Assembly: GCA_046350555.1 (NCBI GenBank)
Contig: JAXMAF010000006.1
Coordinates: 124,001 to 188,000, forward strand
Reading direction: 5' to 3'
DNA length: 64,000 bases
From: JAXMAF01 sp046350555
GTDB taxonomy: Bacteria > Planctomycetota > Phycisphaerae > Phycisphaerales > SM1A02
A program made the translations under genes and the position numbers. Under the pieces are notes generated by a model. It saw nothing but the letters and a program-made list of their open reading frames with translations, was not told the DNA's origin and made no database searches. This document shows positions 15,856-25,397 of this stretch, piece after piece. Every line of letters starts with the position of its first letter. Position 1 is the stretch's first letter.

Positions 15856-17603
15856 GCCGGGGCGCCGCGATCGACCCGGCCGGCGACGACGGCGCCGGAA
15901 GCCGCGACGCCGGCGTCGGGCTCGTGCAGGTGCGCCGCGCGCTGCTCTCGGTGAGCGACAAGAGCGGTGTCGTCGACCTGGCCCGCGTGCTGGCGGCGCA
16001 CGGCGTGGAGATCGTCTCCACCGGTGGCACGGCCAAGGCGCTGCGCGACGCCGGACTGGCCGTCGTCCCGATCGAAGGGCTCACCGGCTTCCCCGAGATG
16101 CTCGACGGCCGCGTGAAGACGCTGCACCCGAAGGTGCACGGCGGGCTTCTCGCGCGGCGCGACGACGCGGCCCACGAGGCGGCCGCGCGCGAGCACGGGA
16201 TCCCGATGATCGACCTGGTCTGCGTGAACCTCTATCCGTTCGAGCGCACCGTCGCCCAGGCCGATGTGGGCTTCCCCGAGGCGATCGAGCAGATCGACAT
16301 CGGCGGTCCGTCGATGATCCGCTCCGCCGCGAAGAACCACGACTTCGTCGTCGTCGTCACCGATCCATCGCAGCACGAACGGGTCCTCGCGGCGCTCGCC
16401 GCCCATGACGGCGCCACGCCCTTGGCGCTGCGGCGCGAGCTCGCCGCGGCGGCGTTCGCCAGGACCGCGGGCTACGACGCGGCGATCGCCGCGTGGATGC
16501 AGCGGCGCGCCGGCCCGTCCGCCGAGATCGCGCCCGCGCCGATCGCCGACCAGTTTCCGCCGGCGCTGCTGATCGCGGCGCAGCGCGTCGACGAGCTGCG
16601 CTACGGCGAGAACCCGCATCAGCGTGCCGCCGTCTACCGCGATGCCTCCGACGCCGGCCCGAGCGTCGTCGGCGCCGCCCTTCGCCACGGCAAGCCGCTG
16701 AGCTACAACAACCTCAACGACGCCGCCGCGGCCCTCGAGGCGGCGCAGGACCTGCACGCCGTCTTCGGCGGCCTTCCCGCCGCGGTCGTGGTCAAGCACA
16801 CGAACCCGTGCGGCGCAGCCTCGGCCGCGAGCGCGCGAGAGGCGTTTGTCGGCGCGTACGAGGGCGACCCGATCGCCGCGTACGGCGGCATCGTCGCCTT
16901 CTCGTGTCCGGTCGATGCGCACGCCGCGGAGGCGATGGTCGAGGGCGACAAGTTCCTCGAGGTGGTGGTCGCGCCGTCGTTCGAGCCAGGCGCCGTCGAG
17001 CTGCTCGGACAGCGATGGAGGAACGTCCGCCTGCTCGCGGTCGGCGCGCTCGACCTGCCCACGACGACGCGGCTCGCGCGGCCATCGCGAACGCTGCGCT
17101 CGATCCCCGGTGGCTACCTGGTCCAGGAGCGCGACGCGACCATCGCCTCGCCCGAGACGTGGACCCATGCGGCCGGTCCCGCGCCGGACAAGCCCATGTT
17201 GGCCTCCGCGGCATTCGCATGGACGGTGGTCAAGCATCTCAAGTCCAACGCCGTCTGCATCGCCAGCGGACTGCAACTGGTCGGCGCCGGCGCCGGACAG
17301 ATGGATCGCGTCGCAAGCTGCCGCATCGCCGTCGAGAAGTCGCTCGGACGGCCTGGTGAGCCGCGCACGACGACCGAGGGGCGCCACTCCGGTCTCCGTC
17401 GCCAGACCAGCGATCAACCCGCGCTTGTCGCGGCAAGCGACGCCTTCTTTCCCTTCGCCGACGGCCCGAGGATCCTCGTCGACGCCGGCGTGAAGTGCAT
17501 CGTCCACCCCGGTGGCAGCAAGCGCGACGAAGAGACGCTCGCCCTCTGCCGTGAACGCGACGTGACCTGCCTGCTGACAGGAGTACGGCACTTCAGGCAC
17601 TAG
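15852..17603 (+). CDS. purH: Bifunctional AICAR formyltransferase / IMP cyclohydrolase
   Basis: 583 residues, two domains. The N-terminal MGS-like cyclohydrolase starts RRALLSVSDKSG and includes VEIVSTGGTA and GRVKTLHPKVHGG. The C-terminal transformylase has the catalytic KHTNPCGAAS, then SNAVCIASG and AASDAFFPFADG. It carries out the last two steps of purine synthesis to IMP. About 20 extra residues (coding 17350-17415) lie just before the conserved AASDAFF. The ATG at 15852 overlaps the preceding stop. Confidence 0.96.
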   Translation: MSRGAAIDPAGDDGAGSRDAGVGLVQVRRALLSVSDKSGVVDLARVLAAHGVEIVSTGGTAKALRDAGLAVVPIEGLTGFPEMLDGRVKTLHPKVHGGLLARRDDAAHEAAAREHGIPMIDLVCVNLYPFERTVAQADVGFPEAIEQIDIGGPSMIRSAAKNHDFVVVVTDPSQHERVLAALAAHDGATPLALRRELAAAAFARTAGYDAAIAAWMQRRAGPSAEIAPAPIADQFPPALLIAAQRVDELRYGENPHQRAAVYRDASDAGPSVVGAALRHGKPLSYNNLNDAAAALEAAQDLHAVFGGLPAAVVVKHTNPCGAASAASAREAFVGAYEGDPIAAYGGIVAFSCPVDAHAAEAMVEGDKFLEVVVAPSFEPGAVELLGQRWRNVRLLAVGALDLPTTTRLARPSRTLRSIPGGYLVQERDATIASPETWTHAAGPAPDKPMLASAAFAWTVVKHLKSNAVCIASGLQLVGAGAGQMDRVASCRIAVEKSLGRPGEPRTTTEGRHSGLRRQTSDQPALVAASDAFFPFADGPRILVDAGVKCIVHPGGSKRDEETLALCRERDVTCLLTGVRHFRH

Positions 17604-17610
17604 TTTGAGC

Positions 17611-17970
17611 GCTCCGTTCGGCCCTCCGGGCCGACACTCGCTTTCGTACGCCGCGCCGGGCTGAGCCCGGCGGGCTGAGCGGACGCGGGCGCCGTGCGAC
17701 GCGGGCTTGGGGCTCGCTTGATCGCTCCGCTCGGCCCTCCGGGCCGACACTCGCTTTCGTACGCCGCGTCGGGCTGAGCCCGGCGGGCTGAGCGGACGCG
17801 GGCGCCGTGCGACGCGGGCTTGGGGCTCGCTTGATCGCTCCGTTCGGCCCTCCGGGCCGACACTCGCTTTCACGCCGCCCGGGCTGAGCCCGGCGGGCTG
17901 AGCGGACGCGGGCGCCGTGCGACGCGGCTTGGGGCTCGCTTGATCGTTCGTTCGGCCCTCGGGCCGAAGC
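17611..17970. repeat. Tandem repeat, 113-bp unit, about 3.2 copies
   Basis: Units start GCTCCGTTCGGCCCTCCGGG or close variants at 17611, 17724, 17837 and, truncated, 17946. The first spacings are exactly 113 bp; the third is 109 bp because of several single-base losses in runs (CC to C, GGG to GG). Each unit holds GGCCCTCCGGGCC and GCCGGGCTGAGCCCGGC type palindromes. No spacer-like unique sequence separates units. It fills the convergent gap after purH with no coding content that I believe. Confidence 0.9.
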
Positions 17971-17971
17971 A

Positions 17972-18004
17972 CGCGTGGCCGCCCGACGATCGGGCGGCCA
18001 CGCG
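17972..18004. terminator. Perfect 15-bp hairpin between convergent genes
   Basis: CGCGTGGCCGCCCGA, loop CGA, then TCGGGCGGCCACGCG. It lies between purH (plus) and the FG-GAP gene (minus), so it could end transcription from both sides. No clear T-run follows on either strand, so the terminator role is inferred from position and stem strength. Confidence 0.6.
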
Positions 18005-18043
18005 CTGACATTCAACTCTTCGTCCGTCGAGATCCAACCACGA

Positions 18044-19978
18044 TCAGCACGGACCCCAGTTGCCGAGCAACAGGCCGAGGTCGGCGCCGTTGACGGTTCC
18101 GTCGAAGTTCAGGTCGGCGGTGCCATCGGCGCCCCACTGGCCGAGCAGGGCGCCCAGGTCCGCGCCATCGATGACGCTGTCGCCGTTGAGGTCGCCGAGG
18201 CAGGGGCAGGTGTAGGTGACGGAGAGCGTTCCCGTTCCGAAGGCGCCGTTGTAGCCACCCAGCCGGATGAAGAAGCACTCGCCCGCATTGACCAGCACGC
18301 TCACCTTCGAGGTGAAGCCCGAGCAGCCGGCAAAGTCGTCGTTGCAGGCGATGGGATCGGTGAGCGAGCAGATGCCGAAGAATCCGAACGTGCAGCCGGG
18401 ATAGACGGCGATCTTCGTGTCGTAGTCGGCGTTGCTGCACGTCGAGACCGTCATCACGCCGGTGCACTGCGCCGTGTGCGTGTACCAGATGTCCGGGCCC
18501 GGCTCGTTGAACTGCACGCAGCCGTCCTCGGCCGATCCTTCCGTGGCGCCGATCGTCGTGAAGGGCGTGTCGCCATAGGCCGCGTCGAGGATGGTGAAGG
18601 AGGAGCAGCCGTCGTTGGGGATGTAGCGCTCGAGGAACGCCAGGCCCGAATTCGGCGGCGAGCCGGCATCCTCGGCCGAGAAGGCGCCGACGATCACGTC
18701 GCCATGCCCGTCGCCGTTGCAGTCGGGCACGCCGGAGACGGCGTTCCCAAGCTGCCCGGTGGACTGGAGCGACGGAGCGATCGTCGCGATGAGCCCGCCC
18801 GTGGCGCCGGAGAAGATGTAGGCGCGACCATTGCCTTCCGAGGACGCGCCGACCACCACGTCACCGAAGCCGTCGCCGTCGCGATCGGCCACCCCGCCCA
18901 CCGCGCCGCCGAAGTAGCCGCTCGCCTGTTCGTTGGGCGAGACGAGCGTCTCGAGCAACAGATAGCTCGTGCCCGAGAAGATGTACGCGCGGCCGGCCTC
19001 GGAGGGCGCGGCGCCGGGATCCTCGAACGCCGCGCCGATCACGACGTCGCCGAGGCCGTTGCCGCCCGCATCGGGAAGGCCGCCGACCGAGCCGCCGAAG
19101 CGACCCGTGTTCTCCGGGTTCGGCGACGTGTAGGTGTGCAGCAGCGCGCCGTTGGTGCCCGAGTAGAGGTAGGCCCGACCCGACTCGCTGATGCCGCCGG
19201 CATCCTCGTAGGGAGCGCCGATGATGTAGTCGCCGCGGCCGTCGCCGTTGCAGTCAGGCACGCCCGCGACGCTGTCGCTGAAGAAGCCGAAGAACTGGCT
19301 GTTGGGCGAGGTGTGCGAGCGGAGCAGGTTGCCGGTCGAACCGCTGTACACGTATGCGCGACCCGCCTCGCCATCGCCGGAGACGGTCTGCTCCGAGCCG
19401 ATGATGTAGTCGCCGCGGTTGTCGCCGGTGAGGTCGTCGATTCCGGCGATTGCCACGCCGAAGCGGCCGAACGACTCCGGATTGGGCGAGGTGTGCGTGC
19501 GGATGAGCGCGCCCGTGGCGCCGTTGTAGATGTAGACGCGACCGGAGCCGTTCACGCCGGCGCCGTCCTCCTCGTTCGCGGCGATCGCGTAGTCGCCGCG
19601 ACCATCGCCGTTGATGTCGTTGAGGCCCGCGACCGCGATGCCGAAGTTCCCGCCGAACTGGGCATTCGGGGAGACATGCGAGCGGATGAGCAGTCCGGTG
19701 CGGCCCGAGAAGACGTACGCGCGGCCCGACTGATTCTCGCCGCCGCCATTCTCCTCGACTGCGCCGACGATGACGTCGCCGAAGCCGTCGCCGTCGACAT
19801 CGGGAATGCCCGACACCGACGAGCCGAAGAGGCCCGAGGAGACCTGGTTGGTCGACTTGAGCTTGAGCAGATCGGCCGAAGCGCCCGCGCCGAGGGCCGA
19901 GGCGAGTGCGGCGGCGAGCGCCGTCCGCACAACGCGGCCGGCCGAAGCGGTTCCAAGACGACTGGATTCCAGATGCAT
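18044..19978 (-). CDS. Secreted FG-GAP repeat protein with dockerin-like C-terminus
   Basis: 644 residues. A signal peptide (ending about ALGAGASA, residue 34) precedes seven FG-GAP/integrin-alpha type blades. Each carries a calcium-loop-like DxDGDGxxD or NGDGxGD and a GRAYVFSG-type strand, consistent with a beta-propeller (residues ~45-460). A beta-sandwich region with cysteines follows (CVQFNEPGPDIWYTHTA). The end has two dockerin-like repeats (DLNGDSVIDGADLG; DLNFDGTVNGADLG), finishing GNWGPC. GGAGGA eight bases upstream supports the start. Likely a cell-surface or extracellular protein; the ligand is unknown. Confidence 0.85.
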   Translation of the reverse strand: MHLESSRLGTASAGRVVRTALAAALASALGAGASADLLKLKSTNQVSSGLFGSSVSGIPDVDGDGFGDVIVGAVEENGGGENQSGRAYVFSGRTGLLIRSHVSPNAQFGGNFGIAVAGLNDINGDGRGDYAIAANEEDGAGVNGSGRVYIYNGATGALIRTHTSPNPESFGRFGVAIAGIDDLTGDNRGDYIIGSEQTVSGDGEAGRAYVYSGSTGNLLRSHTSPNSQFFGFFSDSVAGVPDCNGDGRGDYIIGAPYEDAGGISESGRAYLYSGTNGALLHTYTSPNPENTGRFGGSVGGLPDAGGNGLGDVVIGAAFEDPGAAPSEAGRAYIFSGTSYLLLETLVSPNEQASGYFGGAVGGVADRDGDGFGDVVVGASSEGNGRAYIFSGATGGLIATIAPSLQSTGQLGNAVSGVPDCNGDGHGDVIVGAFSAEDAGSPPNSGLAFLERYIPNDGCSSFTILDAAYGDTPFTTIGATEGSAEDGCVQFNEPGPDIWYTHTAQCTGVMTVSTCSNADYDTKIAVYPGCTFGFFGICSLTDPIACNDDFAGCSGFTSKVSVLVNAGECFFIRLGGYNGAFGTGTLSVTYTCPCLGDLNGDSVIDGADLGALLGQWGADGTADLNFDGTVNGADLGLLLGNWGPC

Positions 19979-20369
19979 GAGCAGGTTCCTCCGGGGTGTT
20001 GGATGAGAGCGAGTTGGTGACCGCCGAGGCGGACGAGCCATTGTTGTGACGATGGCGCTGGCGAGCGCCGCCGGGATAGACGAAGGCGCGGCGTGCCGGC
20101 GTCGGCCGAGCCACGCAGCGTCTCGATTCACCACCGAACACGCAGGGCGGCGGCGGAGGGCGCAATGGAAAAGGGAGATTCGCGCAAGCCGCGCCGCGCG
20201 ATCCCCGGGTGCATCGCGCCGTTCCCGACGAGCCAGGACGCCACGGTGCCGCGCCTCCGCGTCCACACCGGGGCATGCGGGAGAAGCTCGATCCGGGCTC
20301 CCCCACGTCACACCCCGCCACCCGCAATCGTTCCTTCCACGCACCGGTTCTTTCATGGAGACATTGAAC
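19979..20369. other. 391-bp divergent intergenic region
   Basis: Lies between the starts of the FG-GAP gene (minus) and the proline-rich gene (plus), so it should hold both promoters. I see a GGAGGA ribosome site at the FG-GAP end and no convincing operator, RNA or repeat. Confidence 0.5.
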
Positions 20370-21344
20370 ATGCAGGTTGCTTCGTTCACGTTCGCATGCG
20401 TCGCGACCGGCTGCGTGGTTGCGACAGGCGCACCCAATGCGGTCGCATCGCCCAAGGTCGAGTTGATCGAGCCCGGGCGCTACGCGCTCACGGGACCGAT
20501 CTCCGCGGAGGACCGTCAGGCGGTCGAGGCCCTGCCACGGGAAGCGTCCTTGGTTGTGTACGCCTGGGGCGACACCGTCGAGGCGTGGCTCGCCGTGGCC
20601 GCCATCTCCGACACCGCGGAGAAGAAGGAGATGACGGTGCGCCTGGAGTACGCCGAAGATGCCGCGATCGCCCTTGCCGGACTCAAGACCGAGTACAAGG
20701 GCAAGCTCTTCGCCGACAGCCCGATCCCGCTCGACGAACATCAACGACAAAAGATCAGGTCGACGCTCGAGCGGTTCGAGATCATCGGACGCAAGGCGAA
20801 GATCCCGAAGGAAGCGGAGCGGCAGTCCCCGGCCGGCCTGGTGGGGTACCACCAGAGCTTCACCGGTCGCAAGGGCACGCGCGACGCCCTGAACCAGGTC
20901 TGGTACTTCACGCGCACCGGCGACTCCAGCCAGGGCAAGTGGGCATACGACGACCCCGAGGATGTGATCAAGGAGGCCAAGTCGGGGCGGGATGCGGCCC
21001 AGAAGAAGGCCAAGAACCAGATCGCCGTGGCCGAACAGAGGCGATCCAAGGACGCGAGCACCGGCAAGCCGATTCATGGCGAAGCGAAGCCCGCGGGGGA
21101 CGCGCCGAAGCCTCCGCCCGATCCGTCCAAGCCGCCTGGTGATCCGACGAAGCCATCCGGCAATCCGTCCAAGCCGTCCGGCAATCCGTCCAAGCCGTCC
21201 GGCGATCCGACGAAGCCGGAAGGCGGCCCGAGCAAGCCGCCGGGCGATCAAGGGAAGCCGCCCCCCGACGCGAGCAAGCCGCCAGCAGATCCGACGAAGC
21301 CATCGGATGACAAGTCCAAGCCTGCGCCCGATCCAAGGAAGTGA
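20370..21344 (+). CDS. Secreted protein of unknown function with Pro/Lys repeat tail
   Basis: 324 residues from the chosen start. The N-terminus (MQVASFTFACVATGCVVATG) looks like a signal peptide. The middle 190 residues match no domain I recognise; near their end is a YHQSFTGRKGTRDALNQVWY segment. From about residue 250 the protein is imperfect repeats of P-S/T-K-P-x-G/D-x-P, likely an extended wall- or surface-spanning tail. ATG at 20370 is preceded by GGAGACATT at good spacing; ATG at 20355 is the alternative. The same leader type is seen before the genes at 39735 and 52387. Confidence 0.7.
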   Translation: MQVASFTFACVATGCVVATGAPNAVASPKVELIEPGRYALTGPISAEDRQAVEALPREASLVVYAWGDTVEAWLAVAAISDTAEKKEMTVRLEYAEDAAIALAGLKTEYKGKLFADSPIPLDEHQRQKIRSTLERFEIIGRKAKIPKEAERQSPAGLVGYHQSFTGRKGTRDALNQVWYFTRTGDSSQGKWAYDDPEDVIKEAKSGRDAAQKKAKNQIAVAEQRRSKDASTGKPIHGEAKPAGDAPKPPPDPSKPPGDPTKPSGNPSKPSGNPSKPSGDPTKPEGGPSKPPGDQGKPPPDASKPPADPTKPSDDKSKPAPDPRK

Positions 21345-21387
21345 CGCACACCCGGTCGCTTCCCCCGCGCGGTACGCTCCCGCCGCC

Positions 21388-22011
21388 ATGGCCATCCACG
21401 CTCCCGAGGTCGACGCGTACATCGAGCGCGCCCAGCCGTTCGCCAGGCCGATCCTGCGACGCCTCCGGACCATCGTGCACCGCGCCTGCCCAGAGTGCGT
21501 CGAGGTCATGAAGTGGAGCTTCCCGCACTTCGACCACAAGGGCATGCTCTGCTCGATGGCGGCGTTCAAGTCCCACTGCGCCTTCGGCTTCTGGAAGGCG
21601 GCGCTGCTCTCGGACGCCGAGCACCTGCTCGAGAAGGCGGACCGCACCGCGATGGGTCACCTTGGGCGGCTGACCTCGCTCGAGGACCTGCCATCCGCGC
21701 GGGCCATCGCGTCGCTCGTGAAGGAGGCCATGCGGCTCAACGACAACGGCATCGCCGCTCCGCGCACGAAGAAGAAGCGGCCAACCATGCGGACGCCCGC
21801 CGAGTTCATGGCGGCGCTTCGCGGATCGCCCAAGGCGCTGGCGAACTTCAACGCCTTCGCCCCGTCCTATCGGCGCGATTACATCGAATGGATCGCCGAG
21901 GCCAAGACCGACGCGACGCGCGCGAGGCGCATCGCGACGGCGGTCGGGTGGCTCGCGGAAGGCAAGCGGCGCAACTGGAAGCACGAGGTCGCCAGCCGGC
22001 GGCGCGCGTGA
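21388..22011 (+). CDS. YdeI/OmpD-associated family protein (DUF1801 plus OmdA)
   Basis: 207 residues, cytoplasmic. The N-terminal half has the DUF1801 pattern (RLRTIVHRACPECVEVMKWS, FPHFDHKGMLCSMAAFK), and the C-terminal half is the OmdA-like helical region (AFAPSYRRDYIEWIAEAK, RRIATAVGWLAEGK). The molecular function of this family is not settled. It stands between the proline-rich secreted protein and the convergent kinase gene, whose end lies 5 bp away. Confidence 0.85.
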   Translation: MAIHAPEVDAYIERAQPFARPILRRLRTIVHRACPECVEVMKWSFPHFDHKGMLCSMAAFKSHCAFGFWKAALLSDAEHLLEKADRTAMGHLGRLTSLEDLPSARAIASLVKEAMRLNDNGIAAPRTKKKRPTMRTPAEFMAALRGSPKALANFNAFAPSYRRDYIEWIAEAKTDATRARRIATAVGWLAEGKRRNWKHEVASRRRA

Positions 22012-22016
22012 CGCCG

Positions 22017-24545
22017 TCACGGTGGACCGGTCGACGCCAGGCGCGCTCGCCACTGCTCGGCCTCGTCGGCATGCCCCTCGCCGGGCGCCGCCGCATCCCA
22101 TGCTTCGTACAGATGGACCAGCTTCTCGACGGTCGTCTGCGCGAGCTGTGTCTCTCCGCGGCTCGCATAGTCGTCGTACGCCGCGGCGCAGAGCGTCGAC
22201 GCCTCCTCGAAGTTCCCAAGCCGTTCGAGATCGACTCCAAGCGCCGCCATGACCAGGGGCTGGTCGTTGGGGAAGCGCGACGGCAGATCGCGCCAGATCG
22301 CGAGCAGCTCCCGCCAGAGTTCCGCGGCCGCGGCGTAGTCGCCGGCCTCCTCGAGGTGTCGCGCGAGCCCCGCCGCGGCGCGCTTGAAGATCGTGTCGTC
22401 CTTCAGGAGCGACTTGCGGAAGATGTCGAGCGCCTCGGTGTCGAGCGCGATCGCATCGGCCGGACGACCTTGCTTGCGGGCGAGGTCGGCGAGGCTGTTC
22501 AGGTTGTGCGCGGCGTTCGGCGTGGGCGGCCTCAGGGCGAAGATGGACCTGGCCTTGAGGAACATCGGCTCGGCCTCGTCCCAGCGTTCCATCGCCTTGA
22601 AGAGCTGGCCGAGGCTGTTGCACGAAATCGCCAGCTCGACGCTCGTCGGCCCCGGGTTTCGCTCGCGGGCGGCGATGGCCCGCCGGAACGCGGCCTCGGC
22701 CTCCGGGTACGCCTTCCGGTCCCGCAGGAAGTAGCCCAGGTCGTGGACCGACTCGATGGTGCGCGGATCATCCGGTCCGAAGAGCGTCTCGCGCATCGCG
22801 ATGGCCTGGCGCAGCAGATCCTCCGCTCCCGGCCGGCCGTTGAATCGCTGGACGACCGCGAGGTCCGCCAGGCAGTCCGCGTAGTTGCCCGACGCCGTCT
22901 CGTGCCGGGCCTCATACATCGCCCTCGCCTTCGAGAGCTGCGCCTCGGCCACCTCCGTCATCCCGAGCGAGAAGTAGCAACTGCCCGCCGTCGCGCGCAC
23001 GAAGGCCTCGTTCTCGGCGTTGTCCTCGAACATCCCGTGGTCCACCTTGACGATCACCTGGTCGAGCATCGACTTGACCGTGACGTCCTTGCCGAGGATC
23101 TCCGGATCCGCGGCGCGGAGGATCTCGCGCAGCGCATCGTTCGTCTTCTCGACCGACTGTCGGGCGCGCACCGACGAGAGCCAGAGCTCGCTCATGACGA
23201 TCGCCGCGGTTGCGCAGAGCAGGAACCCCGCCGTCACCGCGAGCACGGATCGCCAGTGCCGGCGCAGCAGCTTGCCGCGCACGTACCAGACGCTGTCGCG
23301 CCGCGCCGCGATCGGACGGCCGTCGAGGAATCGTTCGACGTCCGCCCAGAGGTCGTTGACGCCCTGATAGCGCCGCGCAGGATCCTTCTCGAGGGCCTTG
23401 AGGATGATCGTCTCGAGATCGCCGCGCAGCGCCGGATTCAGGTCGCTGGGCCGCTGCGGCGCCTCCTCGCGGATCGCCCGCATCGTCTCGAGCGCCCGCG
23501 CGCCTTGCCGCTTGTAGGGCACGCTTCCCGTCAGGATCTCGTAGAGGATGACGCCCAGCGCATAGACGTCGCTTCGCGTGTCGACGCTGTCGCGGCTGCC
23601 CGCAACCTGTTCCGGGCTCATGTACGGCAGCGTGCCGATGAGCCCGTCGAGCCCGTTCTCGCTGCTGTAGATCGACTCGTCGGTCTCGATGATCTTGGCC
23701 AGGCCGAAGTCGAGCACCTTCGGCTGCGCCGTCGGCGCGGCGCCGCGCGCGCCGCCGGGCCACGGCCTGGCGCCGGTCGAGACGACGGCGGCGCCATTCG
23801 CCGCGTCCGACGACCCGCCGGCCGGTGCGCCCTCTCCCCTTCCATCGGCGCCTCGAGCGCCGTTCGCTCCCGCCGCCTCCTCCTCGACGACCATGATGTT
23901 CGCGGGCTTGAGGTCGCGATGGATGACGCTCTTCTGATGCGCGGCCGCGACGGCGTTGCAGATCTTCTGGAAGAGCCGCAGCCGCGCGGAGAGGTCGAGC
24001 GGCCGTCGCCGCGCACTGGCGCCGTCGCCGTTGACGTACTCCAGCAACTGCCGGCCCTCGACCAGCTCCATCACGCAGAAGGGGCGTCCATCGTCGGTGT
24101 GCCCCGCGTCGTAGATCGACGCGATCCCGGGATGGCGCAGCCGCGCCAGGATCTGCACCTCGCGCCGGAAGAGCCGCGCCTGCGCCTGGTCGAGCCCGAA
24201 TCCGCCGCGCACGACCTTGATGGCCACGCGCCGGCGCAGCGCCGGCTGCTCCGCCTCGTACACGACGCCCATGCCGCCGCGCCCGATCATCCGCACGATG
24301 CGGTAGCCACCGATGCTGGGCGGCGTCGCGCCCGCCACCGCCGGCGCGCTTCCGGCGAGGCATGCGAAGAGATCGTCGTCGTGCCGCGATCGTCCCTCCC
24401 GTTCGAGCTCGTCGAGCGCGTCGGCGCGCCCCGCGCGGAACGCATCGAGGGCTCGATCGAGCGCGTCCGGATCCCCCTCGCGCGGCGCGTGCGCGTCGCG
24501 CGGCGAGGTCCGGCCACCGTCGGCCGTTGGTTCCTGATCCGACAT
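22017..24545 (-). CDS. Transmembrane Ser/Thr protein kinase with TPR region
   Basis: 842 residues. The PknB-type kinase domain runs from about 80 to 410: glycine loop IGRGGMGVVYEA, lysine K110 (VAIKVV), catalytic HRDLKPAN (D211), DFG (D279) and the activation-segment GTLPYMSPEQ. About 50 A/G-rich residues are inserted between the catalytic loop and DFG. One transmembrane helix follows at ~432-456, then TPR-like helical repeats to the C-terminus (for example AYPEAEAAFRRAIAARER). The kinase side is cytoplasmic and the TPR side outside. It lies 22 bp downstream of an ECF-like sigma gene, a pairing typical of planctomycetes. Confidence 0.92.
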   Translation of the reverse strand: MSDQEPTADGGRTSPRDAHAPREGDPDALDRALDAFRAGRADALDELEREGRSRHDDDLFACLAGSAPAVAGATPPSIGGYRIVRMIGRGGMGVVYEAEQPALRRRVAIKVVRGGFGLDQAQARLFRREVQILARLRHPGIASIYDAGHTDDGRPFCVMELVEGRQLLEYVNGDGASARRRPLDLSARLRLFQKICNAVAAAHQKSVIHRDLKPANIMVVEEEAAGANGARGADGRGEGAPAGGSSDAANGAAVVSTGARPWPGGARGAAPTAQPKVLDFGLAKIIETDESIYSSENGLDGLIGTLPYMSPEQVAGSRDSVDTRSDVYALGVILYEILTGSVPYKRQGARALETMRAIREEAPQRPSDLNPALRGDLETIILKALEKDPARRYQGVNDLWADVERFLDGRPIAARRDSVWYVRGKLLRRHWRSVLAVTAGFLLCATAAIVMSELWLSSVRARQSVEKTNDALREILRAADPEILGKDVTVKSMLDQVIVKVDHGMFEDNAENEAFVRATAGSCYFSLGMTEVAEAQLSKARAMYEARHETASGNYADCLADLAVVQRFNGRPGAEDLLRQAIAMRETLFGPDDPRTIESVHDLGYFLRDRKAYPEAEAAFRRAIAARERNPGPTSVELAISCNSLGQLFKAMERWDEAEPMFLKARSIFALRPPTPNAAHNLNSLADLARKQGRPADAIALDTEALDIFRKSLLKDDTIFKRAAAGLARHLEEAGDYAAAAELWRELLAIWRDLPSRFPNDQPLVMAALGVDLERLGNFEEASTLCAAAYDDYASRGETQLAQTTVEKLVHLYEAWDAAAPGEGHADEAEQWRARLASTGPP

Positions 24546-24567
24546 GGAAATACGTCCCCCTTTCCGC

Positions 24568-25200
24568 TCACTTCGCCAGCCGTTCGCGAAGCGCCTCCAC
24601 CGCCCGATGGTAGCGCATGGCGGCAGCCTCGCGCGAGATCCCGAGCCGTTGTCCGGCCTCGGCGGTCGAGATGCCGTCGATCACCAGCAGCGTGACGATC
24701 TCGCGGAAGTCCGGCTTCAGCACGGCGATCTCTCGGAGGAGCGCGAGCTGCTGATCCGCGCGCACGGCGGCCGCGAACGGCGTCGTGTCGCCACTTGCGA
24801 CGAAGCTCCCGAGCGGCCCGATCGATGAATCGGGGCCGACGCGCGCATCGAGCGACTCGGGCGCGTTCGGCGATCCCGCCAAGGCGCCCCTCCGGACCAG
24901 CGCCGCCGCGACCTTGCGGCTCGCGATCGTCGAGACGAATCCGAGCATCCCCGCGACGCTCTGGACCCGCAGTTGCGGGATGCCTGCGGCGACGGCGACG
25001 AGGATCGCCTGGACGACCTCGTCGACGGTGTTCGCGTCCGGAAGCGGATGCCCGAGCCGCGCCACCACCATGAGCCGCACCCGTGGCGTCAGCGCCACCA
25101 GCAGGTCGTTCAGGATCGCCGCGGCGCCCGCGCACGCCGCCTTGACGTGCTCGTCGCTCAGGTTCTCCGGCGATGAGCCCAGGGGATCGGGTCGCGACAT
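24568..25200 (-). CDS. ECF-like RNA polymerase sigma factor (kinase-associated group)
   Basis: 210 residues. The N-terminal helical region resembles sigma-70 region 2. The C-terminal REIVTLLVIDGISTAEAGQRLGISREAAAMRYHRAVEALRERL is a clear region 4 helix-turn-helix, cited here in parts: STAEAGQRLGIS and RYHRAVEALRERL. It probably directs transcription of a small regulon and may be controlled by the kinase encoded next. No anti-sigma gene is adjacent. Confidence 0.85.
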   Translation of the reverse strand: MSRPDPLGSSPENLSDEHVKAACAGAAAILNDLLVALTPRVRLMVVARLGHPLPDANTVDEVVQAILVAVAAGIPQLRVQSVAGMLGFVSTIASRKVAAALVRRGALAGSPNAPESLDARVGPDSSIGPLGSFVASGDTTPFAAAVRADQQLALLREIAVLKPDFREIVTLLVIDGISTAEAGQRLGISREAAAMRYHRAVEALRERLAK

Positions 25201-25279
25201 GGCCGTACGGAGACGATAATTTCAGGACGGCTGTTACGCCAAGCCACGGCAGACGCACTTGAACATTGGGGGTGCGTGC

Positions 25280-25298
25280 GGACATCGAAGCGATGTCC
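25280..25298. promoter_or_regulatory. 19-bp palindrome upstream of the sigma gene
   Basis: GGACATCG-AAG-CGATGTCC, eight perfect base pairs with a three-base loop, about 80 bp upstream of the sigma factor start. It could be an operator for the sigma/kinase operon. Only symmetry and position support this. Confidence 0.35.
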
Positions 25299-25329
25299 GG
25301 CCGGGGCACGACGAGTGAGCCGGGGACCT

Positions 25330-25365
25330 GGGAATGGGGGGCTGTCCGGGAAGCCCCTCTTCCCC
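25330..25365. terminator. GC-rich hairpin downstream of the small membrane gene
   Basis: GGGAATGGGGGGCT faces AAGCCCCTCTTCCCC across a seven-base loop, with mismatches in the middle of the stem. It lies 33 bp past the end of the minus-strand gene at 25398 and could end its transcription. No T-run follows. Confidence 0.4.
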
Positions 25366-25397
25366 GGATTTCTACGGGTGAGACCGCACATCCGCCG

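Noticed and set aside
17611..17970. Possible CRISPR array
   Set aside because: Units of 113 bp are contiguous with no unique spacers, and no cas genes are present.
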